Assembly: GCF_030269925.1 (NCBI RefSeq)
Contig: NC_085118.1
Coordinates: 12,292,001 to 12,356,000, forward strand
From: Bombyx mori
Taxonomy: Eukaryota; Arthropoda; Insecta; Lepidoptera; Bombycidae
DNA length: 64,000 nucleotides
Direction: 5' to 3'
Positions 44,801 to 57,114 of the stretch are shown here, piece by piece. The translations under genes were made by a program, and so were the position numbers. A model generated the notes under the pieces. The model saw nothing but the letters and a program-made list of their open reading frames with translations. It was not told the DNA's origin and made no database searches. Position 1 is the first letter of the stretch, and the number at the start of each line of letters is the position of its first letter.

Positions 44801-46283
44801 CTACTTGTCTATGTAATGTAATGTGGTTGGTTGTGAATTAACTCATAAAACATTTTATATTCCATCAATTGTGTATATTGCTTGAAAATGATTGCTTTAA
44901 AATAAGTCATGTTAATGTATTGAAATTGTTAGTGGCGGCAAAATTATAAATTTATACAGAGTATGCCGAAACAGGCTAAGAAATACTATTTAGGTTCGAC
45001 CTTACGTTCCAAGTTGGAAAAGGGCTTTCACGGTGTGATGTTTGTGATGATAAGCTCTGCCAACCACTTAACACCAGGTAGGCGGTAAGCTCGTCTAGCC
45101 ATTATTGTGCAAAAAAGAAAAAAAAGGTACTGTAAGTCGCAGTAGACAGTGGCTTGGCTCTACCCTTGGCGTCACTGATGTCCGTAAATGACGATAACCA
45201 CTGGCCATCATGTGGGCCCTATATCCGTTTGCCTAGAAGATTAATTAATAAAAACTAAAAAGAATTCACAATGAATTCACTTAAATTGGGGTTAATCTAT
45301 ATTTTGACGGAAAGCTAATGAACTAAATTTTTTTGTATCTAAAATTCAAGTTGTACAGGGATTTCAAGATTATAAAAAATCGGAGCAATCTACTGACGTA
45401 TATCAGGATTTTACTTTTTTCGTTTCTCTTTTACAGCCACAAGTAATGTTATAAGGTCAAGGTTTCCGTGCGACGTAATGCCCACTTCCCATCCGGCTTA
45501 TAACAAAAATTTATACAATTTTTAGCATTAGTTTTTTTTTTTTGTACATAAAGCGGCTTTGTGAAAAGCAATAGTAAAAAAGCTAATTTTATTTTATCAA
45601 AAAAAATCGCGGTAATCCTTCTATTAAACATAAACTGAATAAATGTATTATTATTTAGTGAACATGAATGATTTTGTATGGTCACGGTGTGCAGTAACAT
45701 TGTTGCTTATTGTTAAATATGTTTGTAGGTATTAAGAACAAATTTGTAAATAATAAGTTTATGTAGCTCAAGGTAAGCTAATATGAATATACTATATTGT
45801 GATCCATATTTGTGGTTATTTTATTTTACCTTTACGAGTTTTCATCTTACCTAAAATTTAATGTTTTTTTTCCTGAAATATGCCTCAATATAAAAAAAAA
45901 TTGATGTTTTGATAAGTTACACAAGCAAGAGGTTTTAGTTAAAGGACCTCACACGTTATAAGCAATGACCTTATAAGTAATTCGGCAGTTGCCGTAATAT
46001 TTTGGCAATTTTTTTATTACGTAGACGCCGTAGACCAAACATAAACTGCCACCGTCTACATTCAGACATGAGGCGGTAATCTCAATTATATTGTGCAAAC
46101 TTTCTCAGTCTCCGAACTGAATGAATGACTCCAATGAATGTTTGCTATGCGACGAAATTTGGTATGATAGTGGTATTTTGGGAGGCAGAAGATTGCGCAA
46201 AGAATAGTGCTGTACAGATAATTTATTCTCTAATCTACTAAAAGAGCAGTAGTGGCTAGGTATTGTATATTGTATTGATTATT
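44801..46283. other. Intergenic with TE tail relics
   Basis: 45050-45115 is a Bm1 tail relic (CCACTTAACACCAGGTAGGC, CTCGTCTAGCCATTATTG), and 45138-45245 a decayed copy of the 9860-9960 non-LTR 3' UTR (GGCTTGGCTCTACCCTTGGC). The rest is AT-rich and anonymous. Confidence 0.5.
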
Positions 46284-46731
46284 GAAGTCGTCGTGGCCTA
46301 AAGGATAAGACGTCCGGTGCATTCGCGTTGAAGCGATGCAACGGTGTTCGAATCCCGCAGGCGGGTACCAATTTTTCTAATGAAATACGTACTCAACAAA
46401 TGTTCACGATTGACTTCCACGGTGATGGAATAACATCGTGTAATAAAAATCAAACCCGCAAAATTATAATTTGCGTAATTACTGGTGGTAGGGCCACTTG
46501 TGAGTCCGCGCGGGTAGGTACCACCGCCCTGCCTATTTCTGCCGTGAAGCAGTAATGCGTTTCGGTTTGAAGGGTGGGGCAGCCGTTGTAACTATACTGA
46601 GACTTTAGAACTTGTATCTCAAGGTGGGTGGCGCGTCTACGTTGCAGATGTCTATGGGCTCAAGTAACCACTTAACACCAGGTGGGCTGTGAGCTCGTCC
46701 AGCCATCTAAGCAATAAAAAAAATAAAAAAA
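46284..46731 (+). repeat. Bm1 SINE, full length
   Basis: Best complete copy: head GAAGTCGTCGTGGCCTAAAG, B-box GGTGTTCGAATCCCGC (46342-46357), complete body, and tail GCAATAAAAAAAATAAAAAA. The 75-codon frame inside is incidental. Confidence 0.93.
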
Positions 46732-48147
46732 ATTCTATCAGGGTAAGATTATCTGACCATAAAACACGAATAAAATGTGTATGTGTTATATGCGTCTGCT
46801 TAAAATACGTAACTATATAGTTCAGAATATGGTTATATGTGTCCGGTCTTCGCGAATGAAATCAATTCAAACACACTGCTTAGTCCATCTGATGATGAGT
46901 GCTCACCATCGCTCATGGAGATCAGTAAGGGACACGAAACCTCATAGCGCTCGAGAAACACCGTCGAGCGGAGTTCATTTCAGAGTCTAATATGTGTATT
47001 ATGAGTATATCTAATCTAATATGAGTATGCTGGAGAAATGATCTTGGGAAACGCACTGTGATTGAAAACAATGGAATGAACCATTATCTTCGGCGTGAAC
47101 TATATATGTAAAGAAAATCCTTTTATCATTTAAAACCTTTTTAGAACTCTTTAGTTTTAAAAAAAGATTTTTCTTAGACGGAATCACTCACCTGCACCTC
47201 ACTGACGGAATGCAGTGGAAAGAGAGCTCAATTTTAGTATAATAATACTGTTTAATCTTTTATATTAATTTTAAAAGAGATTAAGGGCGTTACATAAATG
47301 TTGTTTTCTTATTATATCATTTATTCTTTCGGAAGTATTCCATATCATTTTTTTTTATTTATTGCCACGATGGGTGAACGAGCTCACGACCCATCCGATG
47401 TTAAGGGGCTATTGGAGCCTACAGCATCAACAACACAAATACCCCCTCGAATCTAATGACCTTTATACTATTCAAACTGGAATGTGAACTCATTCGGACT
47501 CACAATCGCAATTAAAGTCTTGAGAATTTAAAAGTGTCTGGATCAACCAAAAACAAGAATTTTTATTTGACTGTTTTTTTAATAATACATTTAAAGTAAA
47601 ACTGTACCTAAAAATATATATAAAAAAAACAGGAAGGAAAAATATTTTATTTAAATTTCCAGTATTACAGCTACCTTGAAGAATATGAGGTGTTTATTAA
47701 CTCGAGGGAAAAACGAAAAATATATTTTGAGTAACAAACGCGATATTGACTTACATATGGACGGAATCATGCAAAATATGTAGATTCAAATTACATAATT
47801 CTTTTATACCGTGGGTTATTGAAATACTTGTTGAGGTATTCTGGTTGGATTTGGACCACAGCCATAATTAATGACTATAAAATTGACGCCACAGCCTTAA
47901 GTACATTCTGAATTGAGTTCTACGTAACTTATAAGCTTTAAACTAGTGTTTTAATTAAAACGACTTTTACGATTTAAGCTCGCGTCTATTAATTTTCTTT
48001 TTATTATTTCTCATAATTCGAATAATTTACAGTTTCTATCGTCACAAATGTCTAAGATATTTATTATTCGTTAACTCAAAAAATAAAATAAAAAAGTCGA
48101 CATTTGATTATCGGGCTAAGGAGTTCCCGTATATCAAATCGGGCTAA
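46732..48147. other. Intergenic, old SINE relic only
   Basis: 46877-46935 weakly resembles the antisense non-LTR 3' UTR. 47350-47515 is a highly diverged antisense Bm1-like unit (GTGAACGAGCTCACGACCC, GGGGCTATTGGAGCCTACAG). At 48110-48151 a 14-base unit ATCGGGCTAAGGAG occurs twice, 28 bases apart, the second running into Bm1. Confidence 0.45.
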
Positions 48148-48563
48148 GGAGCTCACAGTCCACCTGGTGTTAAGTGATCACTAGAGCCCATAGACATCTA
48201 TAATTTAAATGCGCTACCCACCTTGAGATATAAGTTCTAAGGTCTCAAGTATAGTTACAACGGCTGCTCCATCCTTCAAACCGAAACGTATTACTTGCTT
48301 CACGGCAGAAATAGGCAGGGTGGTGATACCTACCCGTGCGGACTCACAAGAGGTTGTACCACTAGTAATTACGCAAATTAAAATTTTTGCGGGTTTGATT
48401 TTTATTACACGATGTTATTTATTCCTTCACCGTGGAAGTCAATCGTGAATGTTTGTTGAGTACGTATTTCATTAGAAAAATTGGTACCCGCCTGGGATTC
48501 GAACACCGGGTGCATCGCTCGACACGAATGCACCGGACGTCTTAGTACTTTAGGTCACGACGA
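48148..48563 (-). repeat. Bm1 SINE, near full length, lacking the A-tail
   Basis: Antisense copy from GAGCTCACAGTCCACCTGG to the tRNA-like head (TTCGAACACCGGGTGCATCG, TAGGTCACGACGA). The last ~25 bases and tail of the usual 3' end are missing. Confidence 0.9.
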
Positions 48564-49349
48564 TTTGACATTGATGACATTTTCGTTTCTTTGCCCTCAT
48601 AAAGAACTAACACTCGTATTGATGTCTGACTGTTTGAGTTGAATCTTCACTCATAAATACTTTATTAGGCCGACAGAAAAAGACGAAAACTTACGAATAA
48701 CTACATTTCCAATTTTTTTCGTATGATTTAAATTTAGTTTCATTTTATTGAGTTAATAAGCAATTTGTTGTTTTTCACGCGTACTCGAAACGCTTTTTCA
48801 ATCGTATTTTTGACTGGGTCTTTTCGCATGACCTCATTTAAGGAATAATTCTGATTCATATTTTTCCTGTTTCGGCCAGCTTTATACAACATTTTTATCC
48901 CTACATCGTATTAAGAAGTTTTCTTTTGAATTATTTCGCTTAAGTAAGAGACCTGAATATTTGGAATTGATGTAATATTATGATAAAAGTAACTTATTAT
49001 AATATGTATGTAAATATAAACTAAATTACTTCGCCAGGTTTTTAAAACTCACAAAAAATGTATGTAATTCGTGTCTTAGTTTTCCGCACTTTCTGCGCAC
49101 TGTTGAAAGATTCATAGCTGAATGAGTCTTTAGCTATGTTTAAATGTCTCATCACGAATTTATTTAAAACATTTTTTTCTTTAAATTCGATATAATAATT
49201 AATGATTACATCATATTTTAATGTATTATTTAGTATTAATATCCATCCATATTCAATTGATCTCAAATCGACAAACGCAAATAATCCAAACCTTCGATAA
49301 AACAAAAGTAATGTTGTACATATTTGAACACTGCACCAGGCTCCCATAG
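48564..49349. other. AT-rich intergenic, nothing recognised
   Basis: The 103-codon antisense frame at 49042-49353 shows no domain and overlaps a retroposon end. Confidence 0.4.
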
Positions 49350-49548
49350 ACACAGCCCACTGAGTTTCTTACCGGATCTTCTCAGTGTCTCGCGATTCCG
49401 ATCCGATGGTAGATTCTACGAAGCACTGCTTTTGCTAGGGCCAGTGCTAGCAACGACCCCAGGTTAGAGCCCAGAGAGCTTACCTACTCCTTAGGTTACG
49501 CTAGCATAGCCTCTCAAGGCAACCAACTTAAGTAGGAAGAATATAAAA
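49350..49548 (+). repeat. LINE 3' module, copy 2
   Basis: CACAGCCCACTGAGTTTCTT, ACCGGATCTTCTCAGTG, TTCCGATCCGATGGTAGATTC, GCCAGTGCTAGCAACGA, AGCCTCTCAAGGC, AAGTAGGAAGAATAT. Same arrangement as 51415-51605 and the antisense 23942-24150. Confidence 0.72.
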
Positions 49549-51414
49549 ATTAAAAAAGAACCAGGCTAGCGATGCAACCAACCAATTCTGCATGAAAGAG
49601 ATAGAAACTGTGCACCGCATACTTTATTACTCTTGTGGCCTAGCAAGGACAAGAATGAAAATCTTAGGAAACCGTTCACCGGACTAAAATGGACTGTATG
49701 CCCTTATCTCCAAATGCCATTTCAGGTTTTATGCGAGCGCTGTTTCAGAGGAAGAGAAGACAATAGGGAAATGACACAAAAGAACCCAAGGGACGTAATA
49801 TCGGGAAACTGTTTGCGCAATTCCCAAAATGGCAAATAAAATAACGCTATACAAAATTTAGTTATACAACTTAAACGGTTTGGCTCCACTTAACAGCGTC
49901 TGTTTAATTTGGTCGATACAAGCAATAAACATTAAATATACAAACCGCAGATACATTTATAAGTACAAATACGAGAATTATAGAGGTCCGGCCGTTATTG
50001 GCCTCGCTACGAACAATTCGGAATAAATCATAGTTTCCCTTTGATTAGTCTAACCGCAATTCGTTACCGCTGCGGTGAGAACAGATTCTCTTTATTAATA
50101 CCTTTAGGCCCATATTATTGTTAACTACAATTTCTAAATTACGTTATTGTCTATTTACTTTGTTATTTTCGTCACAATTCAGTCTTTGAAACAGTTTCCC
50201 GATGACTTCAGAGGTTTTCTAAGAAAATCTGAGTACCCGATTTAAATTATCACTGCTTGTCAGCAGAATTATTTGGCTGTCCAATATTTCCAAGCAATTG
50301 TTGAATTATGTAATTATTACGATCTATTCATTTCAAATAATATAAGTAGATTTCGAATTATTAGTTCTCATATCTCAGAAAAGTTGACATATCTCTGTAA
50401 TTTTTTATTACTCCAAACAGCAATGAAATATACTAAAATCTATAAAGTGGTGGTTTTGAAAATATTGAATATTCAGTTACTCTTAAGACATACATAACCC
50501 AAATCAATATCAAAACACAACAGAGTTGCAAAAAAATCTAAAATAAACATTAAGTAATGAACTGAATAAGTGAATCGTGCCTTCAGCGATATATTGAAGA
50601 TCAACCACCCCAGAAGCCTTTACTTAAATGTAGAACGAACGAATCGCGTCGATATATAATAACAGACACTTATTACAGTGAGAATGCGATATAACATTTT
50701 TAGGGAAATATATCGATAAGTTTAAAGCATTTCAAACATTGTATTTATTTGTCAAAGTCGACGTCAGGTTTTACATTGTGGTGTCTTTTATATTACTTAG
50801 TCCCACGGACTACAGTAGTATCCTGCGGAATGTGCACTCGTCGTATTTTCTCCTACAGCAAAGAGACAGAGCGTAGAGGGTGACAAGAATGAAAATTCCC
50901 ACCACACGCTAAAAACGAGTCACTTTGTCGACTAGCGGAGAAGTATCCGACTTTCAAGGTTCAATGTCCGTGGCGTATGGAGTGATGTTTTATACTATAG
51001 TCTAAATCAGTGCCAATTTAAAGAAAAACCGTTTTTGATACACGTCAAGTGTCAGGCAAAAGAATAACACTGTGTAATAAATAAATAAATTTGGTAAAAT
51101 CATGACTGCGTGCGTGTATCTTTCTATTTTAGTCGTCTTAGCATTTTGGTTTCAAATCTGAGCCTACAAGCATACAATTGAGATTTCGATCTCAATCAAC
51201 CCTTTAAGCACGGCTATACGTCATATATACTTCGCCTTCCTCTCAAATATTTAGCCCACATTTACTACTAGAAATGCACGTTCGTTCTTAGTTTAAAACA
51301 TGTATTTTTTTTCCTGTTTTCTATTATTCTGTACACATATTATGTATTTATACAGCTTTGCGTTTAAACAAACACATATACAAATAAATATCAGTAGTTA
51401 AAGGGTTTATCACC
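49549..51414. other. Gene-free stretch
   Basis: No exon, RNA gene or repeat could be recognised. 50820-50960 is less AT-rich than its surroundings but has no motif. Confidence 0.4.
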
Positions 51415-51605
51415 GTGAGCTGAGTTTCTCGCCGGATCTTCTCAGTGGGTCGCGTTTCCGATCCGGTGGTAGATTCTGCGAAGCACTGCTCTTGCTAGGT
51501 TCAGTGTTAGCATAATTCCGGTTTAAGCCCCGTGAGCTCACCTACTAGTTAAGGTTACGCTGAAATAGCCTCTCAAGGCCATCAGCTTAGGTAGGAAAAA
51601 AAAAA
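51415..51605 (+). repeat. LINE 3' module, copy 3
   Basis: AGCTGAGTTTCTCGCCGGATC, CAGTGGGTCGCGTTTCCGATC, then the same 3' continuation as copy 2 (CCTCTCAAGGCCATCAGCTT, AGGTAGGAAAAAAAAA). The first ~70 bases are the closest match to the 3' UTR of the Jockey-like element at 33524-36102. Confidence 0.75.
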
Positions 51606-51891
51606 CCTTAAGCTCATCAGGTCATTTAGTTCAACAAAATGCAAATCACTCCACCAATTTCTCAAACATACGAAACAAACGTAAAATTGAATTGAATTGA
51701 AAAGCATAGAAGCAACACACGCAAAAGATTATGATTCTCAAAACTTGTTCCACAACTTTCGAGTATTAACATAGTTTTGTGTCCCAGTCAATATTTAATA
51801 AGACAAAATGAACATATAATATCAAGCTCTAGACAACTTAAGGAAAGTATTTTTGTAGGTACAATTGACAACTAAACAATACACATTACGC

Positions 51892-52425
51892 TTTTTTTTT
51901 GTCAGGAGGAAATCACCGAACTTCCGCCCTCCACTGGGGATGGAGGGCGGGGCATTTCGGAGTTGAACCGACTAAAACCTCTTGTCGCTCAACAACCAGC
52001 ATCCAAACCTCGCATGAGACAGAACTCATGAAAAGGCAAAGGGGGAAAGTGAAGCGTTTAGTGCGGAGCACATCTCTCCCATCACCCTCCCCTGGGGACG
52101 CCAGACTGGCGGTCGTCGGCGCCACGACCACCAGCTCTCTCGGTCGGCAGGCTATCCGAAGCCCGCCTAGATGGCGCCGGTTAGAATGGTCTACCCTACG
52201 GAATACCCCGCTGGGTCAGAACCAGCGTGGTTTGAGGATAGCCGGCCTTCCATCACCCGGATGCTCTTGCATAAAACGCGTGCAGAGCAGCTTGCACGTC
52301 GTCTTCTTAGGTTCCCTTCGCCGGTCTCCAGGCTGACATTTGAGGGAGACCCGAAACACTTAGAGGGCCAGGGCTTGGGCGAAATCCGCCTCCCTGGCCC
52401 CCGCTCGACGCTAGCTTTGTTTTAA
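51892..52425 (-). mobile_element. Probable retroposon 3' region with terminal hairpin and poly-A (antisense)
   Basis: On the - strand this GC-rich block ends in a perfect 10-bp stem with a 7-base loop (CCGCCCTCCA/TGGAGGGCGG, 51917-51943), then GTGATTTCCTCCTGAC and a short poly-A (51892-51900). That is the layout of a non-LTR retroposon 3' end. Open frames of 145 and 84 codons on the + strand are side effects of the high GC. The family is not recognised and the upstream limit is uncertain. Confidence 0.5.
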
Positions 52426-52599
52426 AACTGTGTTAGTTTTAAAATTATAGCCTATTTAATATTTAACCTTACTTAAAACCCTTTGTTAAGATTATTAGGC
52501 AATTTAATTAATATTATTAATATTAAATAAATAAATAAAATTGGTATGTATTTTGGAGTTTACTCCTTAAGAATCGATTTACATATATAGGCCCGGGGT

Positions 52600-53015
52600 A
52601 TGAAAATTATGGGGACCAAAATCGTACTAGAGAGTATAGCATGTCACACGAAATGCGTTATGCGCCTGATTGGCCATGGTGATGCGTGCGCGCGCCAATC
52701 AGGAGCCAACGCGCGGCCGCGTTATCGCAGGTGACGCCGGGCTGCTGCGCCGGCAGTCCGCCACAAAGCCTCGTACTGATCGCGCGTTTCTCTCATTATT
52801 GTATTTTCATATATTTGTTAGTCGTTTGTTTTGTGTCTCGTTAATTTGTTAATAATCTGTAGTGTATCGTGTTGTCGTAATATAGAACTATTTCTCGTAT
52901 TGTTTCGTTTAATTTACCGACATCGTTTTGCTTGTGGCCGGACGCCGTTCGGGTTCGATTCCTGAACGTATCAACTGTTAGTGGGTTGATACCCGAATAT
53001 AACCCGCTACAAATC
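52600..53015. other. CpG-rich block with inverted CCAAT boxes; possible solo LTR or promoter
   Basis: CTGATTGG (52656-52663) and CCAATCAG (52694-52701) form an inverted pair around a CpG-rich core. The block GCGCGGCCGCGTTATCGCAG, then TTCGGGTTCGATTCCTGAAC and AACCCGCTACA follow. A TGT...ACA outline (52640-53010) is compatible with a solo LTR, but no target-site duplication is visible. No coding frame. Confidence 0.35.
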
Positions 53016-54199
53016 ATTTATTAATAAAGCTTTTTTAATAAATGCATATTTTACTGTATTCAACTGACACAAATTTATATTTATATCCAGTAAACTCCAG
53101 TCGTGCGTCGGAGCGGACACACACACTTTTTTTACTAAGCTGTATGTATGCATTTTTGTTTTGTTGACTAATGCCAATAAATCTTCATATATCCTTCCAT
53201 CTTTAGATGTATTAAGTGCTATATACATAGATATTCGTGCAGTTTTCTCGGATTTTTGTTTTCTACGAGAAAAATTATAAAAGAATGGAGCTTGGTTGTT
53301 TATTATTATTAATCAAAAAGCTTAAAACATTATAAAATACATATTTTTTAAATACTATACAACACGGTAGTTAAAAGACTTTTATTAAGACCACTTAAAT
53401 ATGAGTTCACAGGGCATCTTAACAACAAAGCCAAGGGGGCTTTGATTATTTCATTTAGCGAAAGATTTTGAACCGTTTTGTATTTACTATCATACTGGCC
53501 GCTTGATGGTGAGTGGTTAAAACGCTCATAAGCGACAGCATTGTCAGGGGACACAAGTCAAGTCAGTAATACAGCAAATGTTTCCTTCCTCGTGTCGTAC
53601 ATTGTCAACATATTCAAAAGCTCTTTATAGAACTAGTCCAAAGTTTTCCTGTTAAAATTAATCTTATCAAAACTATTTAACATAATTACATAGCGAGGAA
53701 GCAGCGTACTTACATTAAAATTCATATAAGTTTTCCGTTCCCCTGAATAATACAACGATTTCAAAACAAATATATTTGTGTTTTCCATCATTTGTTCGAC
53801 ACGAAGCCGTTAAGGTATTCACAGTTTGTGTAAATTCAATCTTGATTTATTCACTATTCTGTATTGATGGCGAAACGGTTTGATATATTTATAAATAATT
53901 CAATCGACAGATTTCTTTATATATATTTATGTTTAACGGTAATTGATCAAGCGCGGAAACGACAGAATCCCCACGGATTTATCGTTTGCTAAAAGATTTA
54001 TATATTAGAATTAATTCTTGAGTGCAAGTCTGTTTTATTTTAGTCGAAGCGGAGTGATTCAATATTACTTATTAAATAATGTAACAGCTATTAACGTTGA
54101 GCATAAAATAATAAGATTTTCGAATTATGTTATTAGTTTTAATTTAATGATAACGATGATGCTTCGCTCACTTTTTCAATTAAATTAATGAACCTAAAG
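53016..54199. other. AT-rich intergenic
   Basis: 53495-53555 weakly resembles an antisense non-LTR 3' UTR (GGCCGCTTGATGGTGAGTGG). Nothing else. Confidence 0.4.
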
Positions 54200-54445
54200 G
54201 TCAAGGTAGCAGGGTCTATTATAAGTCCGCATGGATAGATACCAGTTACCACCATCCTGCCATCTCTAGCGCGAAGCAGTTATGCGTTACGGCTTGAAGG
54301 GTGACGAAGAAGCTATTCAATTCAATTGAAAATTTGCTCTCATACTTTAAGACAGGTAAACATTCTCGTTATTATATCCATAAGACCATTATGACCATTC
54401 TACACCAATTGGCCCGTGAGCTCGTAAATCCTTTCACCCAATACA
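54200..54445 (+). repeat. Diverged Bm1 relic
   Basis: Matches the Bm1 body at AGTCCGCATGGATAGATACC and GCGAAGCAGTTATGCGTTAC with GGCTTGAAGGGTG, and ends TTGGCCCGTGAGCTCG. Heavily mutated. Confidence 0.65.
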
Positions 54446-54589
54446 AAAAAATGTACATTCTAATTTTATTGTAGAACCAAAATATATATGTAGTACATTT
54501 AAAAATAACTTTATTTATTAACCGCACCTGTGATCTAGTAAACTGTACTTTATCTGTAGGTTAGTGAACGCATATTAACATAGTAACTT

Positions 54590-54735
54590 CTTGGAACGAC
54601 CCAACGTTCAAGAGAAGTCGAGGGAGACCACTAACCAGATGGGAAGATGACCTCAGACGAACAGCTGGCCCAAACTGGATAAACGTAGCATAGAATAGAG
54701 AGAGACGCCTGGGCAATAAATGGCTTATTATTATT
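54590..54735 (+). pseudogene. RTE-like reverse transcriptase C-terminus relic
   Basis: Reads RGRPLTRWEDDLRRTAGPNW then INVA-stop-NRERRLG, matching the RP-x-x-RW-x-DD-x-x-x-x-A-G-x-x-W C-terminal motif of RTE-type LINEs. An in-frame stop replaces a residue; a (TTA)n tail follows. Confidence 0.7.
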
Positions 54736-54784
54736 ATTATAACGTATTATTTACAAAAAAATCACAACAAGGGATTTTATCTTC

Positions 54785-55068
54785 TTCTTGACAACCTATA
54801 TTCGGGGATGTGTCGCGGTGGGGTGACGACTCAGTTGAGCGCTTTGTGGTGCAGGGCTTGATAGAGGGTACAAGACCGTGCGGCAGATCACCGTTACGAT
54901 GGACCGACCAAATAAAGGCAGCTCTAAACGGTCCCGTTAACGAGTGCACAAGAAGGGCCGCGGTACGCGAGGAATGGTGACGTCTGGTGAAACGCACCAC
55001 CAGCCGAAATGATGACCACGACCACTCTGCCAAGAGTGCATGCGACTGAGAAGAAGAATGGGCGGAAA
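54785..55068 (+). pseudogene. Second type of LINE 3' end (GRSPLRWTDQIK family)
   Basis: + strand frame reads DSVERFVVQGLIEGTRPCGR, SPLRWTDQIKAALNGPVNEC and TRRAAVREEW, then a stop, then NDDHD and EEE-rich end. This is the C-terminus of an RTE-related reverse transcriptase. A shorter decayed copy of the same end is at 59960-60080. The antisense 98-codon frame here is a shadow. Confidence 0.65.
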
Positions 55069-55589
55069 TAATTTTTTTATCCTATGGTTTTTCTTTTATA
55101 TTTTGACAATAATGAACCGAATTTTTACTGTCCTGATATTGTTAAGGGGTCTCAGTTCTTTCATCAGCAAAAGTTACGTCACATTTTAATAAATAAGCCT
55201 TCACTGCTGTTAAGAGTTTCACTTATTTAACTAAACATAAAATGATAACAATAAAGGCAAGAAAATCGGAAGATACAACAAAACAAAGAAACAAAAATAC
55301 ATTCAATAGAAAGTAACATATTATTGATACATAAATTGAGATTACAAAAAAACGACTTATCGATTGGCCATTAAGTTGAAACTAAGCGCACATTTAAAGC
55401 CCTCCTCCTACAACATCATGGTAAGTGAACGACACAGTGTGAGTACGAAACAATCGCCTATCGACAAACGCTATTATATATAAATGGTGTTGCGTGATCT
55501 AAAATCGTTTGCTGCTTGCATGTGTCTGCATTCAGCTATATTATAATAGAGGTCCTGTCCCTACTGTTTTCAGTATTAATTTTTGTATT

Positions 55590-55848
55590 ATAGGATTAAG
55601 TATTGGGATGGTGTGGACATTTGTGATGAGATGAAATGAAAATGAGGTTGGTAAGAGTGTTAACTGTGAATGTGGAAGGATATAGAGGAAGAGGTAGAGA
55701 CCTAAGAAGAAATGGATGGATTGCGTGAAAGACGATATGGGTAAGAGGGGAGTGAGCGAAGAAATGTTATATGATGGAAGAGTATGGAAGGAGAAAACAT
55801 GTTGCGCCGACCACAGGTGACTGGGAGAAGGGCAGGAGAATGATGATG
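55590..55848 (+). pseudogene. RTE-like LINE 3' end, copy 1 of a pair
   Basis: Reads RGRGRPKKKWMDCVKDDMGK RGVSEEMLYDGRVWKEKTCC, then a stop in the final segment and a GGCAGGAGAATGATGATG end. Nearly the same sequence lies at 60670-61045. Typical C-terminus of insect endonuclease-reverse transcriptase LINEs. Confidence 0.75.
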
Positions 55849-56014
55849 TGTATTAAGTATTGGTAGTAATCGTGACACATACATTGCGACCTCGCCTATT
55901 TAATTAGCAGTGTATTTTTATATTTGCGAAGTACTAGTGTCATCATTCACGTAATTTTATTCCAGCACATTGATGAGAGTAATGATGACTGATTAAAATA
56001 GATATATGCTTTAA

Positions 56015-56338
56015 CAAAAACCGACTTCAAATAGAAAAAAAAAGATATTCAAAAACAAATTAATATACACTAAAAACAATAATCATCGAAATCGGTTGGC
56101 GTAATATTGAGTAATCTATCATCTATTTGTCGCGTACGTACTTAATGCAAATTTAAGACTTGTATGGTTTTCTCATGAATACCATTATCAGAACGGGTCT
56201 AAATAGGCCGACACGGGAAGCGTCAGCTTTCTAATAAAAAAAGAATCATCAAAATCGATTCACCCAGTCAAAAGTTATGAGGTAATAAAACAAAAAAAAA
56301 GAAATTGAGAACCTCCTCCTTTTTTGAAGTCGGTTAAA
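56015..56338. mobile_element. MITE with AACCGACTTCAAA / TTTGAAGTCGGTT ends
   Basis: Left end AAAACCGACTTCAAATAG (56016-56033), right end TTTTTTGAAGTCGGTTAAAA (56321-56340). About 325 bases, no coding capacity. Contains the lines TCATCGAAATCGGTTGGCG and AATCGATTCACCCAGTCAAAAG. Same family as 38939-39377. Confidence 0.72.
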
Positions 56339-56340
56339 AA

Positions 56341-56957
56341 CAAAAGGATGAGGGCTTATTAAATCAAAACCCTACAATTAATCTGAAGCAAGATACGTAC
56401 TTTTATAGGATTCAGTCTATCGTAAAACAGAAATACTAAATTTCAAACTAAAAGAAATTTAATTTACATTGCTCGGTTTAAATTTTCAAAGGACAAATCG
56501 AACACTAAAGAATTTGATCTAAACAGATCTTAAAGTATTAAATTTGATTCGGAAAGTTAATTTTGTAGAAGAAAAAGTATTCTACGATTAAGTATTTGCG
56601 ATTTTATACATTAATTTTACGTTTTAGAACCTAAAATTAGGAAAATAAGGTATTCCTAGACAACGCCAGTAGGGCAATTTATATAATGTATTTGCAGCAG
56701 CATTCTTAGTACTGATTGATTCCAAAAGGATTTGTCCCTTAATTCACCTCAACTGAAGTTAATTCTATTACTTCGGAGTGTATCAATAGTAATTGTAATT
56801 ACTATAGGCTATTGTAATGTTCTCTTAGGACCTTAAAGCCTTATTGTACTGTTATTTATAATGTGGCTTGACTGTAATTCCTACTTTTAATAAGACAAGT
56901 AGTAACCAATTATCACTGTATGTGAAATAGGCAAATCATAAAGACATTGGTCATAAA
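56341..56957. other. AT-rich intergenic, nothing recognised
   Basis: No gene or repeat recognised. Confidence 0.4.
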
Positions 56958-57106
56958 TTCACTGGTGATAGGACCTCTTGGAAGTCCGCACGGGTAGGTA
57001 CCACCACCCCGCCTATTTCCGCCGTGAAGCAGTAATGCGTTTCGGTTCGAAGTGTGGGGTAGCCGTTGTAACTATCCATCCATCTAAGCAATAATAAAAA
57101 AAAAAC
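56958..57106 (+). repeat. Bm1 SINE with large internal deletion
   Basis: Body from ACTGGTGATAGGACCTCTTG to GCCGTTGTAACTAT, then directly CCATCCATCTAAGCAATAAT and tail. About 110 internal bases are missing relative to other copies. Confidence 0.85.
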
Positions 57107-57114
57107 ATATTGGA

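Noticed and set aside
51899..52425. 145- and 84-codon frames in a GC-rich block
   Set aside because: Overlapping frames on both strands come from high GC; the strand with hairpin plus poly-A points to a retroposon 3' region instead.
54737..55033. 98-codon frame on the - strand
   Set aside because: Antisense shadow of a LINE C-terminus that reads SPLRWTDQIKAALNG on the + strand.
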